From: Druceiella hillmani
Lineage: Eukaryota > Arthropoda > Insecta > Lepidoptera > Hepialidae
Direction of reading: 5' to 3'
Assembly: GCA_039881145.1 (NCBI GenBank)
Contig: JAYKKI010000060.1
Span: 11,122,501 to 11,186,500 of the forward strand
Length of the DNA: 64,000 bases
Both the position numbers and the translations under genes were made by a program. Below are positions 33,982 through 47,040 of the stretch, one piece after another. The notes beneath the pieces were generated by a model. The model was given only the letters and a program-made list of their open reading frames with translations, did not search any database and was not told the DNA's origin. The number at the start of each line of letters is the position of its first letter. Positions within the stretch are counted from its first letter, which is position 1.

Positions 33982-35335
33982 TTACAAACTTATTGTTCAG
34001 AAGCAATTGGAATAGCAAGATATACGGATCGCAAAATTATTTTTTCCCAATATTATGTTGTTCTAAAGATAGTATTCAAAACATTTACAAAAAATATGTT
34101 CCTCTCCTCTGTGTCTGAAAATGCGGAAGTGAAAATTATGAAAAATGAGCGACTAGACATTTACGTAAATATTACTGGAAAACTAAAGCAGTGATTCTAA
34201 ATATCATAATTTTTTAAAAGTTGACGCTATTTTTACGTCTTTCAAAATGCACACCAGTCAATGTGTTATGTTTATATGAAAACAAAAATAACAAGTTTTT
34301 ATAATTATTATATATTCATACATTCCTAAGTATGTACGGACCGTCAGGGTGCAAGTTCTGATCGTTGTTATCAAGTTTTTTATAAAACAATAAATGTATG
34401 ATAAACAATAATAATTTAATGAGTAAATTTGCTAAATATAGTTAATGGAACGCTGGATATCTATAATGGAAATCTCTTATAATACCATATATAAAGATCG
34501 ACTTCATCAATTCAAAAAATGTATCCAAAATAAAATATTAATGTAAATTCTTTATATTCTCTCGAAATGAAAATATTTACCAATTAATTTCCATTTGAGC
34601 TTATGCTGGCGATATTAACACAAAATTGAGCACAGCCAAAACTTCACCCCATAACTTTTATTCAAATAACAGTTTGCGTTCTTCAAACACTTCCTCCCTG
34701 TAATCAAATATATTGGTCCGACTTGAGAACTTTTTAAGAAATAAACATCTTATAACTTCGTCGAGTTTTTAACTTTTGCATGAACAGACGGAAGCACTAA
34801 CCTCCTCAAACTTATACGATGCATTTTGTATAATAATATAAATTCTTTTTTTATTTCAGAGTCGTCAATTATTTATTAGCTTGTAGTTTTTGGTATTTGA
34901 CACTGCAAAAACCTGTTTATTTACTGTGAATACTAATAATTTTCTATTTTCAAAACTAATTTGATTATACTTAATTCATACGTATTTTGCTGACCACTGA
35001 TTCCGATCTTTTGAGAAAGATCATCGTAATTCAAAACCAGTTAAAAAGTTTATTAGATTAACATACCAATATAAAAAAATACAATACAATTTGACTAACT
35101 GCGAAATTTCTTTCTTTTTCCCGCACAAAAACAAACTTGTAAGCGTACCAAGTTAGGTACAGTACACTTAACATACACATTCTGACACATTAACCATATT
35201 ATCTTAAGAACGTGCTATAAGAAATGAACGGCTAATTTATTATTAAAAAATTATTTAAGAAATCACATGCTTAATGTCATCATTGTGCATAACTTCGCAA
35301 CGGCAAACCGAGCTCAGCTGACATGTTTATTAAAA
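33982..35335. other. AT-rich stretch without supported genes
   Basis: Nothing recognisable was found: no tandem repeat, transposon or open frame of note. Confidence 0.6.
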
Positions 35336-36413
35336 TTGATTATGAATGTATGAAATTATAAATATTTTAATATGAAATTGATCATAGATTTACAACATTT
35401 TTATCATCAAATTAATCATAAAAACTTCCTTATTGAAAAAGTAGATCTGTTCTAAATTTAGTCCGCATCACTCCATTATTTTCAGGTTATTCACGTTAAA
35501 CGATTTTGGATGAACGAAATATTACAATTTAGGATGTAAAATAGAACAAAAACATAAAATATATACACTCATTAATAAAAGGAATTATATAAATATACAA
35601 TTTTTAAAACTTTAAATTAAAAAATCAAGTTATATATAAAGATTTCATTAAGTATTCATATTTAATTTCACACGAAATTAGACCAGACGAGAAGTAATTT
35701 TAGACCGCAACGCTATTGAAAATGCTAGTGCCCCTAATATAATTAATATCTCTGACTAGAATTTTAAGCTAGATGTTATATATATATTTTATCGAAATCA
35801 TATTCACGTCTCATTTTCACAAACTAATTCTAGTCACACGAAACAATAAAATTTTATCGTGACACAATATCGGGGCAAGGAAGTTGATTATGAATATATT
35901 AAATTTGAAAATACTAATAAAAATTTAAAGATATTAATAAAAAAAATTTCTCATAGAAAAAGTAGGTCAGTTCTAATTTCAGTCTTCATCACTCCATTGT
36001 TTTCAAATTAGTCATGTTGATCGATTTTGAATGAACAATGATGTAGAAAATTGATATATGATTTAGGATTTAACATAAAATACGTACATTCGTAAATAAG
36101 ATTAATTGAATAAATAATACATTTTTAAAACGATAAACTAAAAAATCACGTCATGTCCAGAAGTTATATTAAATATTAATGTTTAATTTCAGCTAAAATT
36201 TCAACACAAAACATTGTTGTATAAGCACTTTTAGACCGCAGTACTAAAGAAAATACTACTACCCGTAATATAATACCTACCTACATATACCGTAATATAA
36301 TACTATACATACCTACATAGATTTTACCGAAAGCATATTGACGACTCATTTTCACAAACTAAATTCTAGTCACGTAAAACAGTAAAATTTTATCGCGATA
36401 GGGGACAAGAAAG
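35336..36413. repeat. Old tandem duplication, ~548-bp unit, two copies
   Basis: Unit 1 is 35336-35883 and unit 2 is 35884-36413. Shared landmarks in order are 'ttgattatgaat', 'catcactccattrttttca', 'gattttggatgaac'-like, 'ttttagaccgca', 'catattcacgtctcattttc' versus 'catattgacgactcattttc', and 'aaaattttatcg'. Divergence is substantial (roughly 15-20% by eye) with indels, including a short internal repeat near 36265-36320 in unit 2. Confidence 0.88.
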
Positions 36414-39400
36414 CAATTCTTAAGTTATTTCGTCACTAGACATTCTGCGTCGAAACTAGAATGAAACAAAACTCGTAAAAAAATGTTAACGAGTCAAGCA
36501 GGTGAATATTTGATAAGAGGATAATATAAAGAAGCAATAAGTAAAGTATTTTTCTTCGAAAATCAATAAATCTGCAAAATATTACCGCCGTTGGGATTTG
36601 TGACAAGACGCCAAGTTTAATTTGGCCTTTATGGGTCTGTTAATGGGTGTAGAGAGATGGGTATCAATTCCTGGCAATGAATTTTGAGCTAAGCCAAGTC
36701 AGTTAAATACTTATGCCATCTGTATGAGCATGCATACATGTAAAATAAAGGGATAGAGGCAATGTCCTGAAGTGCCTGTAAAGTTATTAAGGGATGCATT
36801 AGTTTCTGAATGCGTTATATACAGTAATGATTAATATCATAGATATTAATTGAAAAATAGGGGTTATTTTCAATGAAATAATGCGGATTTTTGTGTAACC
36901 TCCAAAAGTTTATAATTTATCCATATTTCGAATACAATAAAAAAATATTAAAGAAAATTACTTTTAAATACTAAGGAATGTTATAAATCTAAAATTTTAA
37001 TATTTGTTCTTATGTTTTGTTTGAATATTTTTTATTCCATAGTGGCTATCGTCTCTAGGAAAGAACTCTCGTCTCTCGGTCTCTCGCTCTCGTCTCTCGC
37101 TCTAGTCTCGTAGGAAATTTTATCTAGGGATAGTTTTCACCGTAGTTTAATACTTTCTCTTTCTGAAAATTGTTTGTGTTTTTAATTTTCTTCTTCTTTT
37201 TTTTTAAATTTTCCCTTTAATGCGAAAATTTATAGGTACGTTCGAAATCCGATGGAAACGCAGCCGTGAACAAAAGTAAATACATAATGAAACAATGGTA
37301 TCTAAATGAATAGCTGTTCAGATTCAGAACTTTATTCACGAAAATAATCAGTCGACATTTTTCACGATTACTTAAAGATTACATAAAACCCTTATTAAAG
37401 TAGTAAAGAGGCTGCTTTTGGAAAAGTTTTGAATACTCGAAATTATTACATGGTTTAATTGTTTATCAAAAATTAATATAGTAATATACTTTCGTATATT
37501 TGGCTGACGAAATATAAAATAACCTTAAAGCTTCAATACCATTTTTAATTTACGCTCCATGATTGATATAATTATCGCTTAAATATTCAAATAAAATATT
37601 TCAACAAATGCAAAATATGTCTAGCAAAATGCGAACATGTCCAATATCGGTACCAAGCTGGATTGAAACTGCAGTCTGCTAGACATAAGTCCTAACATAA
37701 AAATTAATTATCAAATATTTTCTATGTAGTATTAAAAATAATCGTGATTTAGATATTGAATATCTGTCATCAGTTATTACTGTTGATCGGTTTATTGAAA
37801 AAGGTGAAAATATAATGATAGCTTAAAATTTCGAATGTTAAAAATAAGTTGTAAATTTATTTTTGTTTATTTGCACAAATGTATATTATTGGCATAATTG
37901 ATATAAATAATAAATATTCCTAAACATATAAACTTCTTAAAAATATTGAAATTAAACGTTGTATACGGTTTCGTTCCAGAATAACCAGCGAGGTATAAAT
38001 TTCGATACGTATTATAGTCAAGGACATTTTTTTGAGTCAACGATAAATTGAAACACCTTGCCTTTTAATAAACGATAACATACTTTGCGATAGGGTAAAT
38101 AAACTAAACAAAATTCATTGTTGAAGGGAGATAGTAAAAAATTAAAAAGACAGAATTTCTTAGACTTTGCAGCTTTGAAACATATCAAAAGCAGCGGTCT
38201 TAGCAAGACCAAGAATTCTGCGAAATCCATGTGTCATTTGCCAATACCACATTTTAGTTGTATGAGTATGTCACACCTATCATACACCTTTGATTTACTT
38301 TTTTTGATACACGTTTGATTGGAATTTAGAAGGAAATAATCTGTGGTTTTTTCTAGAGTACCCAATAATTTATGATTTCGCCTCCTTGTGTACTGTTCTT
38401 TAATATTCTCAACTGACGTAGACCGGTTATGAGACATCTCATCCCTATTGATATTTTTAATAATTTAAAAGGGGTTTAAAATGGACAGGTTAAATGAAAT
38501 CAGCAGATACAGATATATAAAGGTGCAGATATAAATACTCTATAAATGCGTTAATGGATTTAAAACATATGAATATAAAATTATTACAATATTATAGAAG
38601 GGAGTTTCTAAACTTTTTTCAATTATCTGCATTATCAGCCATGCTGTTAGGTACTACTCTTGTCACTGTGTCAATAATTTACACAAATAATTTACCTGTT
38701 TATTGCTGTCAAATATTTTGCTGCAAATAATTCTCAAGCAAATAAGATCAAACTCTTTAAAATTGAGAAGGGATAATAGATCCCTTTGGCTGACGCTTTA
38801 AGAATAATATGAACTAGTATATGCTTTGTGCAGGGCTGCACATTGGCTACATAGATTTTTTTTCACAGGTATTTCAGTGTTGATTTTTTTGACCTAACTT
38901 TTATGTTAAGAATGGTTTAAATATTCTCAATTCTACTCTTTTTGACGTTTGTTAAAATATTTCTTTTCTCGCATATTTTTGTCTACCTACTTACCAACCA
39001 CTTGACAGACTCTTGACAACCACCTCCATCTCTTAACTGCTACTATGAAAATTAACTTGTTTATTTTTTCTACCACTTGTAATATTTCAACTAGCACGTA
39101 TTTTTCATTAGAAGCAGTTTTTATCAAATCTACTATATTTAGCAGTATTTTTCATTAAAGCTACTAGCATATTTTTTTTGATATATATTACGAAATATTT
39201 TTTTTGTATTGCAAAGATTGTTTTACTAAAATCACTGCTGATATTAATCAAATTGAATCTTAAAAAGATTGCTCGTGGCGATGTTTTGTTTGAGTAAAAT
39301 AAAGCAACTTACTGTGGGTGAAAGTAACAATTGATATTTTTGGAATCAAGGGATTCACCGCTATTCCACCAATATTCCAGAGGAAAAAACAACAATTTCA

Positions 39401-42400
39401 TTTTGTGTTTTGAACATTCAATCAAGCTGTATATAGTACCAACGACAAATAGCCCTATTGAATATTTCTGCTAACACTTCGTCCAATGAAAGTATAGTTT
39501 CGATTCATCATCAAGTTGAATTACTTAAAACATGTTAACTTTGAAAATTTGTAATTTTTTCCTACATTATAATTTTGAAAATTTATAATTTTTTCCACAA
39601 AATTAAAAACAGTTAAACAGATATTATTCCTTTCTCTTCATTTGGCCCTTTAGAGTGGCCCAGTGAAATATAATATTAATTTTAACTTAAATAAATGAAA
39701 CAAGAAATTAATAGTTATCTTCCTAAAACTTATTTATTTTTTATGGCAACTCAACTTATGTTTCAGAAATCTTTAAAACAGCAGGTAATAAAAATAAACC
39801 TTTTTTTTAAGAAAACTATACCAGTAATTAATCAGACGTGGTTTAAGGCAAAAGCAATAGTTGTAACAAACATAAATGTGATGTTGATAACATCTTTAGC
39901 TTAGAAAGGAAAAAATATATATGAAATAGTGAAAGATATAATTGCTTTAATTTTATTATTGTTTCAGTTTAGTTTTCTACCTTTTGTTCTTTTTATTATA
40001 AGGTATCATCTACATAAGAGTTTACGTGTTATCATAATGTTTTCTTCGGTCTCTAAACTTGTTTTCTGCTTGTGGTTTGAGTTACTGTATCAGAAATAAC
40101 CCCTTGATTGTTAACAACTTCTGGGATATTGCAAAGTAATTCGAACTATTTTACATACCATGACTCAAAACTGCCAACCTATCACTTATTCACCGCATGA
40201 ATACGTCATGATGCATTATTGATATAGTGTTGCACAAATAAATAGTAGGGAAGCTGCTAGGCTATACCAACCAATATAAACACCAAGAGGAACAGCAGCA
40301 TCGTGACTTTATCAGATAGTACTCATCTTATTCGGAAGGCAGGATAAAAGGGATTTGGTTAAATTAAAATTTAATAGAAAAACAAACAGCCTTACTGGAA
40401 GTTCATCTATAACTCATCGGAAAAAACAATTGTCCTAAATCTTGCCCTTACCTGAAAGTCAATATATTTTTGCGCCTATAAAGATTAAGCAATATAGATA
40501 ATAACATGGTGAAATATTACGCGTATATTATTATTTATAGATAATTTAATGAAATTTTATGTTCCCTAAAATATTTGTACATGCCTAAATGTGTACGAAA
40601 CCCTTATAATACGAGACCTATTTATACCTAAAAGGTCTTTTTTTACTAACATAACGAGAAGTGAAGATTATGTCGTCATGCACATGCAATAATAAGGAGA
40701 AAATACTATGTGATGTACATAAATAATGGGAATCTCGAAAAACCCTTCAAGTATTAGTGGAACTCATATGGTTTTCGTACACATTTAGAATCTTATAAAC
40801 ATTTAAAGGTACACAGTGTTTCTGAGAAACTATATAAAACTATTTAATGTATATAAAGATTTAGATTAGATATAAAACTATTTAACACACTGTAACTCTA
40901 TCTTTCATAGATTAAAAGAATTGTGGATAATTAAAAATTCATAAGACCTAAAATAATCGCTATACTTCTTATATAATCTTCTAGGCCAATTTTTTACTTT
41001 TCCTGGTTTAATAGTTTTAAAAGTAGAGGGGTAAGAGAATAATCTATTTTTGTCAATTTTTAAAGTATCTTTTTAAATATGTAATTCAAGGTTATAATTT
41101 TTCTTCCATAATAAGCCATTTTGCATGAAACAATTAAACAAAATTGTTTTTAAATTTTTCTTTAAGTCTTATATGCATTTCCACAGTCTTATATGCATTT
41201 TTACAGTTTTCATGTTGCACAGTTCTTAAGGAAATCACTTGCGATGGATGAGCAGAGAGATCGTCAATGCTTTGTAAGGGTTCGGTTTTTTTTGTTCTGA
41301 GGATAAATTTTTTAAAATAATTTATCATAATTTTCAAGGTTGTGAAAATTAAGTATAATTTTATGCATTAGTAACATTGAATCGTTTTTACTAATCACAT
41401 ACAATACAATATTATTAAATAATTATTAGCGGGTTTATTTTTTTTAAGTTGTTAACTACACGCAGGTAATAAACCTCATATATCGATAGAAAAGTAACTC
41501 ACCCACACCTGCAACCATCATACGAATAACCGACATGAAAATTTTGAAGAATAAATTTAACTCATAGTTGACAGAACATAGACTATCGCGTACATAATTA
41601 GATACAGAACTTACTTCCACATGCTCACTTGAATAGTTCACGCAAAAGTCACGATATTTATCTATCAATCATTTTGAACGAAAGGTTCTTCATCAATGAC
41701 ATCCAATCCACACTCATATCTTGGCAGATAAATCTAGATTTAGGATTGTTAAGGCTGATTTAATAAAACGGTCTCAAGTTAAATGAGAATCATATCTTGT
41801 AATTTTTTCCAATCCAAATTGTTTTAATTTGGCGGTTCATGGTTTTGATGGACATAATGCGATTTCCACTTTCATTGCAATACAGCGTAACATTTTAAAA
41901 CAAATGTGAATGACTTTTGTTTTCCCACAAATAATTTTATGAGTATCGATAAAATAACGACTTTGGATAAATTATTTTAGTAAATAAGTTATTGGGAATC
42001 TATTAACGACTAGTTAATTATTTAAAATCATATTTTAGTTAATTGACCAAAGATTTTTGCCAAGCTAAGTATTTTAGCAAAGAAAATTTGAAATATTATT
42101 TCTTGTAAGTGTTTTTAACAAAAATAATACTTCAGTTTTCTATAAAACTTATATCATGATATTTTTAGTTAGAAGCCTGATTTTTTTGTGGGCAGATGAC
42201 ATATTTATTAAAAAATATATCAACCCTAACGAAGCATAAATCAAATATTGTCCATTGTCTAAACAAGACAGAAAGTTTCAAAATTTAAGTCTAAATATAA
42301 ATTTGCCAAAAACGTTACCGCACTACCTTATTTTTTTTTATTCCATCAAAATGATAACAAATTTATACACAATAATAAATCCATAAAAAAAGAGTTTATT

Positions 42401-43043
42401 ATTTAGATACTGTAAAATAATTTATTATACTGACGACGTATTCAAACCTTAGTCGTGCATCGGTTCATTACATTGCCTACGCATTTAATAAAGGCGAATT
42501 GTACATAGTATTTTCGTTAAACTATTACAGCTCTTCAGATTTTTTTACTGTGTAAATATATGTTGCCTAATATACTTCTTGCAGACGCATAAACAACGTG
42601 AATTCCTCAAATTATTAAATTTATAGTCATATCTATAATTTTCCGAAAAGAAAAGGAAATAAAATTTTTACTCCGATGTCCCCGCAGAAATTTTCATGAA
42701 TATTCTGGAGTGATTGCTATTGAGATATGTGCAGATTGATATACTTTATAGCTGCGTTAAACATCAAAATTTTGCCTTGGACGATTTCTGAGAAAAACGG
42801 TTGAGGGAGACAGACAGATATATCGACGGATATACAAGTAATCTTCCAAGGTTTCCTTTGTTTACTCTTGACATGCAAAATCTTGAAAACAAGGTTTATT
42901 TATGAAAATCGACTATCATCGAATTACTACTATTTGATTTTTAAAAAATTATGGTCTTTAATAGCTTATTGATATTTATATAACTTTGTTATATAATTTT
43001 CTTGCAGAGTGTTCTCTATATTTATTTTATTTTAATTTAATTT
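36414..43043. other. Long AT-rich stretch without supported genes
   Basis: No transposon, RNA gene or convincing exon was recognised in 6.6 kb. A short CTCTCG-rich run lies at 37060-37105. Overlapping open frames on both strands near 38018-38437 and a minus-strand frame at 41456-41668 have no recognisable domains and are likely chance. The motif 'cagtcttatatgcatttyya' occurs twice at 41170-41205. Confidence 0.55.
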
Positions 43044-43230
43044 TTCACAACCTAATGATACTACGCGATGCAAATAATCTTACGAATTGCCCAACTGAAT
43101 AATGTTTTCATATATCCAAACCTAAGTAGTGGTAAAGAATTACAATAAAGTAGAGATAATACTGCGAATCTTAGTTTTATTTAGTTGTGAAAAATTAAAT
43201 TGCAATGATTTTCTACAATATAATATATAA
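43044..43230. mobile_element. Fold-back Penelope-like terminal element, locus 4 (degenerate)
   Basis: A short left arm (43044-43090, minus) and a longer right arm (43098-43189, plus) are inverted copies of the family ending in 'tcacaac...'/'...gttgtga'. The hammerhead region is badly mutated (CCAACTGAATAA..., CCAAACCTAAGTAGTGG). The distal flank 'gattttctacaata' still matches the other loci. This is the oldest-looking member. Confidence 0.55.
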
Positions 43231-44514
43231 CTTCTAAATTTTCAATAAAATATCATGGTTTATTATTTAATCTTATTACACGTTGACAATTCAGTTTCAT
43301 TTATGTGTTTGTCTAGAGACTGAAAGGTCAAAATTTTCTTTAGCATTCCATATTGTAATCGGCATTACAGTTTTTTTTATGAAATTAACCCAAAATATAA
43401 TCTTTTTCAAAATATATGCCGCTTTAATATAAATAGTTGAAATAAATGTTTTTTAAACTTAAAAAAAATTATATTTTTTATGCAATTATTTTCTTATCTA
43501 AATTTGTCTTAACATATTTACGGTTTGAGTAGATTTTGAATTACGTCAGTATTAACTAACTGTTAAGGTATTAGATGTAAATAGGTATCAATACGTCACA
43601 AAATGGGTTTCGATTTATTACTAATATTACCCCTTCCTTGATGACTGAAATTATTGCATAATCAGTGAAGTCATCTTGGTATTACTGGGAAAGTTCGAAA
43701 AAAGTTATTTTCATGTAGGTTGTATAAAAAAACGATGCCCTGATCAAACCAATATCAGATAAAAGAAATGAGAAATCTATTCGCTTAGTATTTTTATTTG
43801 ATTTTATTATTGAGTAATTTACTTTAAAATCTCCTTAACATGAAGTCTATAAATTTTTCGCATAATTCAAGCAGAAACAGATTTCTGATCGGATCACGCT
43901 TTACATCTTAAGTATCCGACAGCAAGGGCAAGTCTGAGACAATATTCTACAAACATAATTTTTGACAAAATTTTGTCGTCTAATAAAAATACAATATAGG
44001 TTGTTTTTATAATATTTAATGGGTTTTAAATTCTCACGAAAAAAATTTCTTTACTATTTACCCATATATATACTTTGGCCAAAGGCGCAAAATGTTTTTG
44101 AGTCTATGATTGTAAGTAACTATGAACTTTTATGGTTAGCTTATTATTTTAGCCATGTATAGGGATAACATGATTTCCATCCAAAAGAGCCAGCTTAACT
44201 TATCTCACGTTGTAAGTAAACAAACTAACGATATCTGTTGTTGGTGCCAAAAGAGAAGTAAATTTTATACATGCGGCTTTCAGGGGAGTCTTCAATGTTA
44301 TTAAACAAAGTATCTAATAAAAATATTTCGGTTTCTTTTGGAGTAAAAAAAAACTGGAGAAAGTCGAAGTTTATTGATTAAAAAGGTTATATTGTTTTTA
44401 ACTAATATAAAAAGAATTGAAAGGACTAAACGACAAATATCAATAATTTTTTTCTTTATTGTTTAAACCTTTAGGTTCAAACTTGCTCCGTAGTAATTTT
44501 TAACTTTCCTTTGT
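43231..44514. other. AT-rich stretch without supported genes
   Basis: No feature was recognised between the fold-back element and the LINE fragment. Confidence 0.6.
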
Positions 44515-46060
44515 GTGCAAAAGAACTTTTATTTTCCCTGTATGTAAAATCTTATCATCTACACAATCTAAGAACGTATGCTTCATATCGATTCTATCGC
44601 TTCTAGCCAAAGTCCATGAACGTATTGTTCGTAGTCAACTCGTCACCTTCTTCAATGCTCATAAGTAACTAAATCTACTTCAATCTGGTTTTAAAGCTCA
44701 TCACGATACCTCGCCTGTAAAAGTCACTGATGATATATATTTGACGATGAATGATACTCAAGTCACCATCATCGTGTTTCCTGATATCAGCAGTACGTTA
44801 AACTCCACTGACTGAAGTATTTATCTTTTGTTCAAAATATTTTAATAGACACATTCACTTTAGTTAGTTTAAAGTTTAGTTTATATCTATATGAGCCCAG
44901 GTAATACGTTAAATTGTAATATACCTATCCTGAAACACCGACCTTTGAGCTAGTGCGTCTCAAGTTCTTATTATATTTTATGGCGTTTCAGAAATATCCG
45001 TAACAATTATTGCATCTACGAGTATGCTAATAATCTAAAAATCTACGTACATTCTTTAATACATAACGAAACTGTCGACACTTTTAATCTGGATCTTGCT
45101 TAAATTGATCACTGAGCCCATGAAATTGGTATTTTAAGTAACCTTAAAAGTGACAGGCTACATTATATGTAATCAGAAACTTATTCTAAAAATAAACCTA
45201 ACTAATTTACCTCAATTAGGGCTAAAAATTACACGAATACTATGTACAATAATTGTTGAAATATGAATGTATTGGTCAAAATCTTAGTTGGCAACTTTAA
45301 GTGAATGATACGAGTCGTGGTATTTTTAGCTATGAAAATTCTTTAAAATTTTATTTCCATTGATAGTATGAGTATATATTTCGTCAAATAACTACTAATT
45401 GATAATGGTTATCACCATTATCAATATGCTATTCTGACTTACTAAAGGAAATATAAACAAGTTAGAGCACATTAAAAATTTATTCATACAGTAAATATTC
45501 AGCCTTACAACATGTGATCATATTTCTGAACACAGGTAAGTCTCAAATATTTAAAGATCCGCGATCGGCGCCGTCGTTATATATTTTCACTTTTATTTAA
45601 CACATTAAGAAAGTCTCAAAATCCAAATTATAAAATTGTCAGATTTGGAAATTTGTCTCTTTACAGCCTTGTGCTAGGTTTTAAAGCCTAGTTATTTTAC
45701 TTACGAAAAATGTTTCACTCTTCAAACAACTAAATTTTGGAATCAACTGGACATTAACACAAGTAAAATAACATCGTTCTATATTTTCAAGGATCCAATA
45801 AAATACTTTCAAGGATTACTTTCTTTTTTTTCTTTTTCCATCCTTGTTCATGTCAATAATATGTTTTATTTTTCCTGTCTTTTTTAAGTGTATTATTAAT
45901 ATTTTATTTCATAACATCTCTTATATTCTACCGGATAATTTTTCTAAATGCGTTGTTATAGTTGGATGAAGAAAGGAATGATTGAAAAATGGTTCTACAG
46001 CAATAGTCATGATTTAATTACATTAAAATTGACAAATAAATAAATAAATTATTAAAATGT
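44515..46060 (+). pseudogene. Decayed Jockey/CR1-type LINE: reverse transcriptase to 3' tail
   Basis: Ordered translated blocks match the RT of Jockey/CR1-group non-LTR elements: FISILSLLAKVHERIVRSQL (44600), LQSGFKAHHDTSPVKVTDDI (44675), VTIIVFPDISSTLNSTD (first catalytic Asp block, 44765), YEYANNLKIYVHS at the YADD position (45015, catalytic Asp pair changed to Asn-Asn), LSWQL.VNDTSRGIFS (45275), IKNLFIQ.IFSL..CDHISEHR (45470), YLKIRDRRRYIFSLLFNTLR (45555) and SFTLQTTKFWNQLDINTSKI (45720). It ends near a TAAATAAATAAATTA tail at 46036-46053. Stops and frameshifts occur throughout, so it is inactive. It is 5'-truncated, with no endonuclease domain seen. Confidence 0.82.
45398..45425. repeat. 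12-bp perfect palindrome, 4-nt loop
   Basis: ATTGATAATGGT, loop TATC, then ACCATTATCAAT. It lies inside the LINE relic. It could be a small template-switch product. No termination role can be shown. Confidence 0.85.
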
Positions 46061-46365
46061 TAATTCATGCATTTATTTTGTCAAAGTACTACATAAGTTC
46101 TATACATTAAGTACAAGTATTATATTAACGTACGTGTCGTCACGTCGTCGTTGTATATATATATGTATTTATATAAATATACATACATGAAAAATCACTA
46201 ATGTTAGTGCAGCCTTATATTAACCATTACCTATTCTGTAAATATCAGGAAGGAAAACAAATTTTTTATCAATAAATTCTAGATGATTCCCTGTTATTTT
46301 ACAGATTTGATTGTGAAGACATAAGTGCTGAAATTTCTAGACACTTCTCCTCTCTTTTGCTCTAG

Positions 46366-46525
46366 GTATATAAAAGATGCTCCTGCATTTATTAAAATGT
46401 CTGAGATTTTATGGAGTCTCTTACGAACAATAATGTTCTACGAGTGGTGGGCGGCACAAACGCAACCGTATCTACTAGTAAAATTAACTGCCCATTTAAT
46501 GAGAACGTTTAATCCTACAGAATAA
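46366..46525 (+). CDS. Candidate terminal exon, unrecognised protein
   Basis: A very strong acceptor (acttctcctctcttttgctctag) ends at 46365. The open frame then reads YIKDAPAFIKMSEILWSLLR and continues TIMFYEWWAAQTQPYLLVKL before FNPTE and a stop at 46523-46525. Codon use is less AT-biased than the flanks. The segment ILWSLLRTIMFYEWW is hydrophobic and could be membrane-associated. I do not recognise a family. It lies between the LINE 3' end and a mariner relic, so it could also be unidentified transposon coding sequence. No upstream exon of matching phase was found, and no clear poly(A) signal follows closely. Confidence 0.3.
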
Positions 46526-46549
46526 TGATATAATAACAATGAGGATATT

Positions 46550-47040
46550 CAAGTTTCGAAGGTAAACTGCTATTTAGAGGACCCCTGGCCATTAAGGATA
46601 AAAAATTGCACCGTGTTATCAACGAGAATCAGGAAGACACTACGTGCGAATTGGCGATAATACTCGGTTGTACATACGCGTTTATAGTAAATCATTTTCA
46701 CCTTCTGGGATACACACATTTGCGTAATGGTTCGTTGTATTTTCGCCTTTTCGTTATGTTATGTTGCTGGTGCCATTAGAAAAGAAACATATAATTTGAA
46801 TTGTTCCCGCAAAACAGATCAGTCACAGCTACTACATACATTCATCAGCTTCAGAAATTACCCGAAGCAATTCAAGAAAAATGTTGGAGATGCCCCACTT
46901 TATATGATAAGGCTCGTCCCTATATAGCAAAAGAAACCCAACATAAATTAACAGAGCTAGATTCGGAGACGTTGCCCACTTTCCATATTTGATGGACATT
47001 GCGACTTTTAGCAAATGTTTTCTCCAAACCAATACCAATA
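46550..47040 (+). pseudogene. Decayed mariner transposase, internally deleted
   Basis: Pieces match mariner transposase in order. First is a KFRR...RTPGH segment, corresponding to KFRSGDxSLEDxPRxGR. Then comes LHRVINENQEDTTCELAIIL and GCTYAFIVNHFHLLGYTH, the second helix-turn-helix (xLVExNPRQTTRELAExL...STVSRHLKxIG). After a deletion that removes the first catalytic Asp region comes FELFPQNRSVTATTYIHQLQ, then LYDKARPYIAKETQHKL, the HDNARPHVAxxTxxKL block with second Asp retained as D, then ELDSETLP and, after a frameshift, HFPYLMDIATF (HPPYSPDLAPTDYHF). Multiple frameshifts; inactive. It is a separate insertion from the relic at 10.8 kb, from a different mariner lineage. Confidence 0.8.

Noticed and set aside
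38018..38437. Possible gene on the minus strand formed from two adjacent open frames
   Set aside because: The frames overlap with plus-strand frames of similar length. There is no recognised domain and no splice signals to join them convincingly.
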